A stretch of 64,000 nucleotides of DNA from Streptomyces scopuliridis RB72 (GTDB lineage: Bacteria > Actinomycetota > Actinomycetes > Streptomycetales > Streptomycetaceae). The notes beneath the pieces are model-generated. The model saw only the letters and a program-made list of their open reading frames with translations, ran no database searches and was not told the origin of the DNA. The DNA lies in NCBI RefSeq assembly GCF_000718095.1, contig NZ_JOEI01000004.1, forward strand, positions 169,888 through 233,887, given 5' to 3'. Positions within the stretch are counted from its first letter, which is position 1; each line of letters starts with the position of its first letter. This document shows positions 26,264 through 33,673 of the stretch, in pieces. Position numbers and translations under genes: made by a program.

Positions 26264-27153
26264 CACTTCTCCTTCCGGAAGGGCAGTCGGGGGTCGGTCT
26301 CCTGGCTCTCCCAGCCGGCGCGCACCCAGCCGTGCGCCGGGTCGTCGCAGATCAGCCAGGCCCGGTCCTGGCCGGGGCCCGCCATGACGTTGAGGTAGTA
26401 GAGGTCGTAGCCGGGGGCGGCGATGGACGGGCCGTGCCAGCCGTGCGGGATCAGCACCGTGTCGCCGGTGCGTACCTCCGCGAGGACATCGAGCGGCCGG
26501 TCCTCGGTCCCGTACACCCGCTGGTACGCGAGGCCGGGGCCGGCGGGGCCGTCGGCGATCTCGAAGTAGTAGATCTCTTCGAGCTCGCTCTCGACGGGGG
26601 TCCCGTCGTCGGCCGTGCGCGCCTCGTCGTGCTTGTGCGGTGGGTACGAGGACCAGTTGCCGCCGGGCGTGAGCACTTCGCAGACCAGCAGCTGTTCGGC
26701 CTCGAACGTGCCGGGCAGACAGTAGTTGTTGACCTGGCGCGAGCAGTTGCCCGCGCCGCGCAGCTCGGTGGGGACGCCCTCGGCGGAGCCGTACCGTACG
26801 GTCAGCCGGCGCTCGCAGCGCGCCGACGGGAGGGCGAAGCGGCCACCGCGCTCGCTGCGGATCACGGCGTCGGTGTCACGCGGGAGGTACGCGAAGTCGG
26901 TGACGGCGTCGAAGACCCCGTCCCGGCCGGCGAGCAGGAGCGTCGCGTCGTCGGCGGTGACCGTACAGGAACCGCTCAGCGGCAGTACCAAGCACTCGCT
27001 GTCCCCGGTGGACAGGGCGACCGGCTCGCCGGGCGTGAGCTCGGCGACGCGCAGTCCGGAGAAGCCCCACCCCGCGGACTCGGGTGTGACGACCGTGGTG
27101 AAGGGCCCTTCGGCGGTGGAACCCGCCCGCAGCCGCGGCCCGTGACCGTTCAC
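26263..27153 (-). CDS. iolB: 5-deoxy-glucuronate isomerase
   Basis: A 296-residue double-cupin protein. Family features are the NYCLPGTFEAEQLLVCEVLTP and PPHKHDE motifs with histidine/glutamate metal ligands, followed by EEIYYFEI and LIPHGWHGPSIAAPGYDLYYLN. It isomerises 5-deoxy-glucuronate to 2-deoxy-5-keto-gluconate, the substrate of IolC. GTG 27153 overlaps the upstream stop as GTGA. Both neighbours are pathway genes. Confidence 0.94.
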   Translation of the reverse strand: MNGHGPRLRAGSTAEGPFTTVVTPESAGWGFSGLRVAELTPGEPVALSTGDSECLVLPLSGSCTVTADDATLLLAGRDGVFDAVTDFAYLPRDTDAVIRSERGGRFALPSARCERRLTVRYGSAEGVPTELRGAGNCSRQVNNYCLPGTFEAEQLLVCEVLTPGGNWSSYPPHKHDEARTADDGTPVESELEEIYYFEIADGPAGPGLAYQRVYGTEDRPLDVLAEVRTGDTVLIPHGWHGPSIAAPGYDLYYLNVMAGPGQDRAWLICDDPAHGWVRAGWESQETDPRLPFRKEK

Positions 27154-28019
27154 AGCAGGCTCACCGCGCGGTCCACGGCCCCGGCGACATCGCCGTCCGC
27201 GGGGTAGAGCAGCGACCGGCCGACGATCAGGCCCTGCACGGTCGGCAGGGAGAGCGCCTTGTGCCACGCGTTGAACGCCGCCTCGGCGTCCTTGACCTCG
27301 CCGCCGAGCAGCAGCACCGGCAGTGTGGAGGAGGCGAGGACCCGCTCCATCTCCGCCACGACCGGCAGCTTCAGCCAGGTGTACGCGCTGCGGCGGCCGA
27401 GCCCGGAGGCGATGGTGATGGACGTGATGACGGCCTCGGGGGAGAGGTCGTTACGGATCTTCCCGTCCACCCAGCGCGACAGGAACGGCTCGACCAGGGC
27501 GATCAGCTGACGGTCGTTGAGCTCGTCCACCGCACGCGCGGTGTCCGTCAGTGCGGAGGGGGTGGCCGGGTCGTCCAGGCAGATACGGGTGAGCGTCTTG
27601 CCGCCGTCGAAGCCCATGGCCGCGATGGCCTCGGCGTCGTACCCGGTGAACCGGTCGTCGATCTCGAAGGCCGAACCGGCCAGCCCCGCGCGGTTCATGG
27701 AGCCGAAGACGCTCTTGCCGTCGAGTACGCCGAGGAGCAGCAGATCTTCGAGGATGTCGGCGGTGGCGAGGACACCGGTGACCCCCGGACGCTCCAGGGC
27801 GACACACATCCGGTCGAGCAGCGCGCTCCGGTCGGCCATCGCGGAGGGATCGGCGCCCACCGCGTTGGCGCCGCGCGCCGGGTGGTCGGCGGCGATGATC
27901 ATCGCCCGGCCGTGCCCGCCGAGCGGCGAGCGGGCCCTGACCCGCCGGGCAGCGGCCTCGGCGATGGCACCGGGGTTGTTGACCCGCGCCTCGACGATCC
28001 GCCGGACCTTGTCAGACAC
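27150..28019 (-). CDS. Cgl0159-type aldolase-like protein of inositol catabolism
   Basis: A 289-residue (beta/alpha)8 protein, begun at GTG 28019 with GAGGAGAA 5 bases upstream. It overlaps the iolC stop by 8 bp. Visible are AMIIAADHPARGA near the N-terminus and WLKLPVV with a strand-end lysine typical of class I aldolase folds, then LLLGGEVKD. Family members occur in actinobacterial inositol clusters next to iolC. The expected role is cleaving 2-deoxy-5-keto-gluconate-6-phosphate to DHAP and malonate semialdehyde, since no separate iolJ is seen. Which lysine is catalytic I cannot establish. Confidence 0.8.
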   Translation of the reverse strand: MSDKVRRIVEARVNNPGAIAEAAARRVRARSPLGGHGRAMIIAADHPARGANAVGADPSAMADRSALLDRMCVALERPGVTGVLATADILEDLLLLGVLDGKSVFGSMNRAGLAGSAFEIDDRFTGYDAEAIAAMGFDGGKTLTRICLDDPATPSALTDTARAVDELNDRQLIALVEPFLSRWVDGKIRNDLSPEAVITSITIASGLGRRSAYTWLKLPVVAEMERVLASSTLPVLLLGGEVKDAEAAFNAWHKALSLPTVQGLIVGRSLLYPADGDVAGAVDRAVSLL

Positions 28020-28980
28020 GCGCGTTCTCCTCTTCGGTCTTCTCCTGGATCTTCGCCTCGACGCGTGCCGCGTCGGGCATGGCGTCCGAGCAGGCCAGTT
28101 CACCGGCGACGAGGGCGCCCGCGGCGTTGGCGAAGCGCATCACGCGTGCGAGGTCCCAGCCGGACAGCAGCCCATGGCAGAGGGCGCCGCCGAAGGCATC
28201 ACCCGCGCCCAGACCGTTGACGACCTCGACGGGTACGGGCGGCACCTCGACCGCGGTGCCCTCACGGTCCATGGCCAGAACGCCCTTGGGGCCCTGCTTG
28301 ACCACGGCGATCCCGGCCCCGAGGGCGAGGAGCGCGCGGGCGGCGGCATAGGGCTCCGTCTCGCCGGTGGCGACCTCGCACTCCTCGCGGTTGCCGACGG
28401 CGACCGTGGCGTGCCGCAGCGCCTCGGCGTAGTGGGCACGGGCCTCGGCCGGGTCCTGCCAGAACATGGGGCGCCAGTCGAGATCGAAGACGGTGATCCC
28501 CGAGCGGGCGCGGTGCCGCAGCGCCGCGAGCGTCGCGGAGCGGCTGGGCTCCACGCTCAGCCCGGTGCCCGACATCCAGAAGATCCGGGCCGACGCGATG
28601 GCGTCGAGATCCAGGTCCTCGGGGCGGATATCGAGGTCGGGGGCGAGGGGCAGCCGGTAGAAGTAGAGCGGGAAGTCGTCCGGCGGGAAGATCTCGCAGA
28701 ACGTCACCGGGGTCGGCGCGACGGTCGACACCCCTACGTGCGTGTTGTCGACCCGGTAGCCCGCGAGGGCCTGTCGTACGAACTGGCCGAAGGGATCGTC
28801 GCCGGTCTTGGTGATCACCGCGGCGCTTCTGCCGTAGCGCGCCGCGGCGACGGCGACATTGGTAGGGCTGCCGCCCAGGTACTTGCCGAACGAGGTGACA
28901 TCCGCCAGGCCCACGCCTGATTGCTGCGGATAGATGTCGACCCCGACCCGTCCCATGGTCAGGACGTCCAGGACTGCCAT
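28012..28980 (-). CDS. iolC: 5-dehydro-2-deoxygluconokinase, PfkB family
   Basis: A 322-residue sugar kinase. It has the PfkB N-terminal motif (GKYLGGSPTNVAVAAARYG) and the C-terminal ATP/catalytic signature NGLGAGDAFGGAL with the base aspartate. IolC-specific context includes VGVDIYPQQ near the start. It phosphorylates 2-deoxy-5-keto-gluconate. It is the first gene of the nine-gene minus-strand operon, and its start faces the divergent LacI regulator across about 155 bp with a tandem operator-like repeat. Confidence 0.93.
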   Translation of the reverse strand: MAVLDVLTMGRVGVDIYPQQSGVGLADVTSFGKYLGGSPTNVAVAAARYGRSAAVITKTGDDPFGQFVRQALAGYRVDNTHVGVSTVAPTPVTFCEIFPPDDFPLYFYRLPLAPDLDIRPEDLDLDAIASARIFWMSGTGLSVEPSRSATLAALRHRARSGITVFDLDWRPMFWQDPAEARAHYAEALRHATVAVGNREECEVATGETEPYAAARALLALGAGIAVVKQGPKGVLAMDREGTAVEVPPVPVEVVNGLGAGDAFGGALCHGLLSGWDLARVMRFANAAGALVAGELACSDAMPDAARVEAKIQEKTEEENARV

Positions 28981-29002
28981 GTGTGGGGACCTCCAACGAC
29001 TG

Positions 29003-29025
29003 GCGCGCTCTACTAGCGCGCTCTA
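29003..29025. promoter_or_regulatory. Tandem operator-like repeat of the inositol operon
   Basis: GCGCGCTCTA occurs twice at a 13-bp spacing (29003-29012 and 29016-29025), giving near-palindromic TAGCGCGCTCTAG. It lies 23 bp upstream of iolC and about 110 bp upstream of the divergent LacI gene. A central CG within a near-palindrome is typical of LacI-family operators. Confidence 0.6.
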
Positions 29026-29136
29026 GCTGCGAGTACGATGGGCCAGGTCCATATGTCCTGTCAATGCTTTGTTACGTGCGGTTTTCCGCTAGGTTCACGT
29101 ACACCCGGCGGACAGTACGAAAGGTGAGGGGGCCCG

Positions 29137-30216
29137 ATGGAGGAGACGACGCCCGGCGGACGGCGCCCCACGATGGCGGATGTCGCGAAGAGGGTCGGAG
29201 TGTCCCGTGCCCTGGTGTCCCTGGTGTTCCGCAACCAGCCCGGCGCGGGCGAGGAGACGCGACGGCGGGTGCTGGAGGCCGCCGACGAGCTCGGCTACCG
29301 CCCCGACAGCGCGGCCAGACTGCTGGCCCGGGGGCGCAGCCGCACCATCGGCGTCATGCTGACGTTGCATCAGCCGTTCGAGGCCGACCTGGTCGAGGGC
29401 GTGTATCCGGAGGCCGAACGCCTCGGCTACGACGTGCTGTTGTCCGCCAGCGCCCCCGGCCGCGACGAAAGCAAGGCCGTCGAGGCGCTGTTGAGCCATC
29501 GCTGCGAGGCGCTGATCCTGCTCGGCTCCACGGCGAGCATCGCCCGGCTCGATGAACTCGGACGCCGTAGCGCGGTCGTGGTCATCGGCCGCACGGCCCG
29601 CGGCGCCAACGTCGACAGTGTGCACACGGCGGAGGGCAAGGGCGTACGCCAGGTGGTGAACCACCTGGTGGAGCTGGGCCACCGTCATATCGCGCACATC
29701 GACGGCGGCAAGGAGCCGGGAGCCGCGGAGCGCCGGCGCGCCTACCGCGCGGCCATGCGCAGACACCAGCTCACCGAGGAGATCCGGGTGGTGCCCGGCG
29801 CGCACAACGAGGACGCGGGCATCGCGGCCGGCCGGCTGTTCCTCTCCGAGGAGCGGCTGCCCACCGCGGTGTTCGCCGGGAACGACCGCTGTGCGATGGG
29901 TCTGCTGCACACGCTGGGCCGCGCCGGCATCGATGTACCCGGCGAGGTCTCGGTGGTGGGCTTCGACGACAGCCATCTCTCGCATCTGTCGCACATCGAT
30001 CTCTCCACCGTCCGTCAGGACGCCGTACGGATGGCGGAGCACGCGGTGCGGTTCGTGGTCGAGCGGCTGGACGACAGCACGCTCGATCCGAGGGAAGCCG
30101 TCCTCGATCCCAAACTGGTCGTCCGCGGCACCAGCGCCGCGCCGCCGTCGGCCACCGGCTCGGCCGGTCCTGACGACTGCCGCTGCTCCCCGCGCGGTCA
30201 CCGGGCGGGCCACTGA
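29137..30216 (+). CDS. LacI-family repressor of the inositol operon
   Basis: A 359-residue regulator with ATG behind GTGAGGGGG. The LacI HTH occupies about residues 11-60 (TMADVAKRVGVSRALVSLVFRNQPG...RRRVLEAADELGYRPDSAARLLA), including the hinge helix. The periplasmic-binding-like ligand domain follows (TIGVML..., VFAGNDRCAMGLL, VSVVGFDDSHLSHL). It is divergent from iolC, so it should repress the operon until an inositol-derived ligand binds, and probably autoregulates. The C-terminus carries a short Cys/Arg/His-rich extension beyond the usual family end. Confidence 0.9.
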   Translation: MEETTPGGRRPTMADVAKRVGVSRALVSLVFRNQPGAGEETRRRVLEAADELGYRPDSAARLLARGRSRTIGVMLTLHQPFEADLVEGVYPEAERLGYDVLLSASAPGRDESKAVEALLSHRCEALILLGSTASIARLDELGRRSAVVVIGRTARGANVDSVHTAEGKGVRQVVNHLVELGHRHIAHIDGGKEPGAAERRRAYRAAMRRHQLTEEIRVVPGAHNEDAGIAAGRLFLSEERLPTAVFAGNDRCAMGLLHTLGRAGIDVPGEVSVVGFDDSHLSHLSHIDLSTVRQDAVRMAEHAVRFVVERLDDSTLDPREAVLDPKLVVRGTSAAPPSATGSAGPDDCRCSPRGHRAGH

Positions 30217-30247
30217 GGGACGGCTCCGACGACGGCGGGCCGCGCGG

Positions 30248-30952
30248 TCAGCCGCTCTTCGTGAGCACCCGGTCCCCGAAGCGCGCCCGGCGCTCGTCCG
30301 TCGCCCCCTCCTGGCGCTCCCGCTCGCGTACCCGCGTCAGCAGCAGCGCCGGGTCGGGGTCCTTCTGGAGCGCGGCCAGGAGCAGCAGCCACAGATCCGA
30401 CAGCCCCTCCTCGATCTGCCGCCTCCCCTCCAGGGCGTCGGAGACCGTATGCAGCCCGAAGAAGGCGCAGACGAGTCCGTGCGCGGCCACCTCGGGGCAC
30501 ACGCCCGCGGCGAGCGCTCCCTCGGCGCGGGCCTCTTCGAGCAGCGCGGTGACCGTCTCCAGCCAGCCGACGAACGGCCGGGGCAACGTGGCGTCGATGG
30601 CCGCGCGTTCCGCCCACAGCCGGGATCCGGCGCGGATGACGACATCGTCGCGGAAAGCTCTGGCCACATCGAAACTCAGGGCGACCAGCCTTTCGAGCGC
30701 CGGGCGGTCGGCCGCTTTGTAACGGCCGATCAGCTCGGGCCAGGTCGCGAAATGCTCCTCCACAATGGCCAGGGCCAGATTCTCCTTGCTGGCGTAGTGG
30801 AAGTAGATGGCCCCGCTGGTACGGCCGGACCGCGCGCTGATATCGCTGATGCTGGTACCGGCATAGCCGCGCTCATCGAACAAATGTGCCGCGGCCTCCA
30901 GGAGAAACCTGCGTGTCGCTTTCGCCCGAACCTGCTCCGCCCGCACCTGCAC
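30248..30952 (-). CDS. TetR regulator of the gamma-butyrolactone receptor (ArpA/ScbR) type
   Basis: A 234-residue protein. GTG 30952 gives the family-like opening VQVRAEQVRAKATRRFLLEAAAHLFDERGYAGTSISDI, then the HTH SGRTSGAIYFHYASKENLALAIVEEH, whose phrasing (xGAxYFHxxSKExLA) is that of GBL receptors. The C-terminal ligand domain contains several tryptophans (ATWPELI, GWLETVT, LWLLLL). It stands back to back with an afsA homologue, the classic arrangement. It likely represses that gene and others until a gamma-butyrolactone binds. A pseudo-receptor that binds another ligand is the alternative. Confidence 0.85.
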   Translation of the reverse strand: MQVRAEQVRAKATRRFLLEAAAHLFDERGYAGTSISDISARSGRTSGAIYFHYASKENLALAIVEEHFATWPELIGRYKAADRPALERLVALSFDVARAFRDDVVIRAGSRLWAERAAIDATLPRPFVGWLETVTALLEEARAEGALAAGVCPEVAAHGLVCAFFGLHTVSDALEGRRQIEEGLSDLWLLLLAALQKDPDPALLLTRVRERERQEGATDERRARFGDRVLTKSG

Positions 30953-31064
30953 GTGTACCCCGGATTCCCGTTCCGTTAAATGACAGCACGCAATGTAGCG
31001 GCTTTTCCCGTGGGGCGTGACCGGCGTGTGGCGGGGGCGGGCTGGGGTGCGCGTACCGGAGAAT

Positions 31065-31082
31065 TGCGATGTTCTTATCGCA
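31065..31082. promoter_or_regulatory. Inverted repeat overlapping the afsA-like start
   Basis: TGCGAT-N6-ATCGCA is a perfect 6-bp inverted repeat ending on the first base of the proposed start codon. It lies in the 130-bp region between the divergent receptor and AfsA-like genes. It could be an autoregulatory operator or a hairpin that controls translation, since no ribosome-binding site is visible at this start. Confidence 0.45.
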
Positions 31083-32002
31083 TGAATACATCGGTTGGTG
31101 ACCTCGCCGGGGAAGTCCGGCCGCTGTCGTGGTCGCGCACCGTCGCGCGCGAGATGGTGCATCGCGCCTCCGTGGCGGAGGTACTGCTCACCGACGTACG
31201 GCAGACCGAAAGCGGCGATTTCGAAGCCGCCGCCTCCTGGCCCCGCTCCCATCCGACTTTTCCGCGCGACGGCGCCGATCTGCACAGCCCGTTGATGATC
31301 GTCGAGACACTGCGTCAGCTCGGGATCTACATTCCGCTGCGGTATTTCGGCGTCTCACCCGCCGCGAGTCTGATCATCACCGATCTCTTCTTCGACCTCG
31401 ACCCCGCCTCCGAGCCGCGGGCGGTCTCCGGCGCCACCGGCGTCACCTGCCGTGTACGGGTCGCGGAGGTGCGTCGCGGGCCGGACGGTTCCGCGACCGG
31501 ACTGCGCCTCCAGGTCTCCTATCTGGCCGGCGGGGCGCTGTTCGCGCTGGCCGGCGGCGGTGCGCGGTTCCTCGAACCCGAGCAGTACGACACCGTACGG
31601 GCGGGCCGCGCGGAGTCCGCCGCCCCGTCCGTCGCGCGCGCGGCCGGCCGGGCCCGCCCCGATGCCCGGCGGCTGGGGGTGACTGGCGCGCACGATGTCG
31701 TGATCGGGGCCGAGGGCGCCACCCTGCTGGTGGATCCCGCCGATATGCGGCATCCCTTCTTCTTCGACCACGCGACGGATCATGTCCCGGGCATGATCGT
31801 TCTGGAGGCCGCCCGGCAGGCGGCGGCCTTCGAAAGTGGCGGAAGACTGCTGCGGCCTACCGCCGGTCGGCTGAAAACGGCGCGCTTCATCGAATACAGC
31901 CCGCCCGCTCGCGTTCTGTGCGTGCCGCACCACGCGACCTGCGTCTTCCGCTTTCTCCAGGACGGCGAACAGAAGGCCTTTGGCGTCCTCCGCTACCAAT
32001 AA
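31082..32002 (+). CDS. AfsA-family gamma-butyrolactone biosynthesis protein
   Basis: A 306-residue protein made of two hot-dog-like AfsA repeats. The conserved motif ETLRQ (E75, R78) is in the first repeat (LMIVETLRQLGIYIPLRYFG), and its counterpart EAARQ (E242, R245) is in the second, following HPFFFDHATDHVPGMIVL. AfsA/ScbA proteins condense a beta-ketoacyl chain with dihydroxyacetone phosphate to make the butyrolactone precursor. The start at 31082 has no clear Shine-Dalgarno. Homology begins near residue 20, so a slightly later start is possible. It is divergent from the receptor gene and followed by a phosphatase gene on the same strand. Confidence 0.88.
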   Translation: MNTSVGDLAGEVRPLSWSRTVAREMVHRASVAEVLLTDVRQTESGDFEAAASWPRSHPTFPRDGADLHSPLMIVETLRQLGIYIPLRYFGVSPAASLIITDLFFDLDPASEPRAVSGATGVTCRVRVAEVRRGPDGSATGLRLQVSYLAGGALFALAGGGARFLEPEQYDTVRAGRAESAAPSVARAAGRARPDARRLGVTGAHDVVIGAEGATLLVDPADMRHPFFFDHATDHVPGMIVLEAARQAAAFESGGRLLRPTAGRLKTARFIEYSPPARVLCVPHHATCVFRFLQDGEQKAFGVLRYQ

Positions 32003-32006
32003 ACAG

Positions 32007-32021
32007 ATTTAGACACTAAAT
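32007..32021. promoter_or_regulatory. 15-bp palindrome upstream of the HAD gene
   Basis: ATTTAG-ACA-CTAAAT is a perfect inverted repeat in an AT-rich patch, directly after the afsA-like stop and 9 bp upstream of a -35 box. The position suits an operator for the neighbouring TetR receptor. Confidence 0.5.
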
Positions 32022-32029
32022 GCAATCGC

Positions 32030-32059
32030 TTGACTGCCGAGAGTAGTCCTCTCTAGCGT
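32030..32059 (+). promoter_or_regulatory. Promoter of the HAD phosphatase gene
   Basis: -35 TTGACT (32030-32035), 18-bp spacer, -10 TAGCGT (32054-32059). It would give a leader of about 165 nt before the HAD start, separating that gene from afsA-like transcription. Confidence 0.5.
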
Positions 32060-32229
32060 AGCGATCGTTATGTTCCTGGCGGTCGCCGGAACTGGCCTTC
32101 TCCATAAGGCCGCGCCCGCCAGGGATCGCACCCGTCCGACAACGGGTGACCAACACGCCCGCGGTGTTTCGCACCGTTGCGGCGGCCAGCGCTGCCGCTT
32201 TTAGGGCACTCCTGAACGGAAGCACGCGG

Positions 32230-32922
32230 ATGACAGCTCAACGCATCCTTTCCTGGACTCCCTCAGCCATCGTCTTCGACTGCGACGGCACTCTCATGGA
32301 CACCGAATGCCACTGGCAGGACGCGCGCATTCTGGCGTTGCGCGAGTACGGATTCACCCCCGCCACCGGCTTCGCGGAGCGGGCCAAAGGGCTCCACTAC
32401 AGCGAATGCGGACGCCTGATGGCGGACGAGGCGGGGCGCCCGGACCTCGGCGGGGAGATGACCGAACGGCTTCTCGCGCATTTCCGCGCGCTGGTCGCCG
32501 ACAACCCCATGACCATGCCCGGCGCCCGTCAACTCGTGGAAACGGCAGCGCAGTTCGCGCCGCTCGCCGTCGCCAGCAACTGCCCGCGGGAGGTCGTCGA
32601 GTCCTGCCTCGACACCGCGGGCCTGCTCGACCTCTTCGGGTACATCGTGGTGCCCGAGAACGAGATGCGGCCCAAGCCGCATCCGGACGTCTATCTCACC
32701 GCGGCCAGACTCTGCGGCGCCGACCCGGCCGACACCCTGGCGATCGAGGACTCCCACTGCGGTATCCAGGCCGCCGACCAGGCCGGGATGCGCATCATGG
32801 GCGTCGGCCCCTGGCCCGACGCGCGGACCGTCGCGCTGGTGGACCTCTGGGTCCGCTCGCTGGACGAGCCGGAAGTCTCCGGCTGGGCCACCGGGCGCGT
32901 ACCGCCGCAGTACTCGCGCTGA
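32230..32922 (+). CDS. HAD-superfamily (subfamily IA) phosphatase
   Basis: A 230-residue hydrolase with the four HAD motifs: nucleophile FDCDGTLMDTE, motif II serine in VASNCP, motif III lysine in RPKPHPDVYL and acidic motif IV in LAIEDSHCGIQAADQAGM. The helical cap lies between the first two. ATG 32230 has a weak GGAAG upstream. Next to an afsA homologue and a GBL receptor, it is a good candidate for removing the phosphate from the butenolide-phosphate intermediate, but generic sugar-phosphate phosphatase activity fits the sequence equally well. Confidence 0.85.
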   Translation: MTAQRILSWTPSAIVFDCDGTLMDTECHWQDARILALREYGFTPATGFAERAKGLHYSECGRLMADEAGRPDLGGEMTERLLAHFRALVADNPMTMPGARQLVETAAQFAPLAVASNCPREVVESCLDTAGLLDLFGYIVVPENEMRPKPHPDVYLTAARLCGADPADTLAIEDSHCGIQAADQAGMRIMGVGPWPDARTVALVDLWVRSLDEPEVSGWATGRVPPQYSR

Positions 32923-33089
32923 CCGCCGGCCCCGTCGGTCGCACGTAGTCCGGCGGGGCCGGATCGAACGGATCGACCGCTTCCCGACTCCCCCCTCCTC
33001 CGGAAGTCGCCCTCCCCGGAAATCGGCCTACCATGAGTGCCAGAGGACATATCCGTCCAGAAGCTGCCGCACAGGGAGATGGCCATCGG

Positions 33090-33530
33090 ATGGATGAGGA
33101 TCGTGCCGGCCGTCTCGTGTCGTCGCTGCGGGCCCGCGGGGTGATGGCCCATCTGGCGCACCTGGGGGTCTACCAGTGCGGAGTACAGATCGTGCTCGCC
33201 GAGGGCGGTGAGGCGATCTGGGACATCGACGGGGTGCTGGGGCTGCGGGCCGAGGTGGTGGAGGACGGTGTCCTCGTGGGATTCGTGCCGCATGTGCGGG
33301 GCTCCGAGACCTTCACCGAGGAACAGCTCGTGGCGGCGATCGCCGCCACTCGGTACGACAAGGAGGGCCTGCGCCCTCCGGTGGACACGAGCCCCGCACC
33401 GGACGGCGGCGTCGGCATGGACGCCGGCGGCGCAGGACCGTACGGCGGCCGCTTCCCCGGCCCCGCGCTGCCGCGGTGGGTCGCCCGCCGCGGACTCAGA
33501 CTTCCCTGGCGCCTTCGCCGGCCGAGATGA
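33090..33530 (+). CDS. Small conserved hypothetical protein
   Basis: A 146-residue protein. ATG 33090 was selected over the in-frame ATG at 33033 because AGGGAGATGG stands about 9 bases upstream. The N-terminal 95 residues (LVSSLRARGVMAHLAHLGVYQCGVQIVLAEGGEAIWDIDG...) look like one compact alpha/beta domain. The rest is Gly/Pro/Arg-rich and probably disordered. I do not recognise the family. It has no operon partner on either side. Confidence 0.6.
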   Translation: MDEDRAGRLVSSLRARGVMAHLAHLGVYQCGVQIVLAEGGEAIWDIDGVLGLRAEVVEDGVLVGFVPHVRGSETFTEEQLVAAIAATRYDKEGLRPPVDTSPAPDGGVGMDAGGAGPYGGRFPGPALPRWVARRGLRLPWRLRRPR

Positions 33531-33673
33531 CCGGATGACCCGTACGCCGGTTCGGCTCCGCACCCGCCCGGATGGGCGTACGTATGCGCGGGTACCGCGC
33601 CGTGTCACGCGGTCGGTGGTTCTTTCCGCGTAATCGCCCCGTGCGCCCCGGCCGTATGGGCATGCTCGGGGGC

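Noticed and set aside
31082..32002. Alternative reading of the AfsA-like protein as an ordinary dehydratase
   Set aside because: The two-repeat layout with ETLRQ and EAARQ and the neighbouring receptor gene are specific to the AfsA family.
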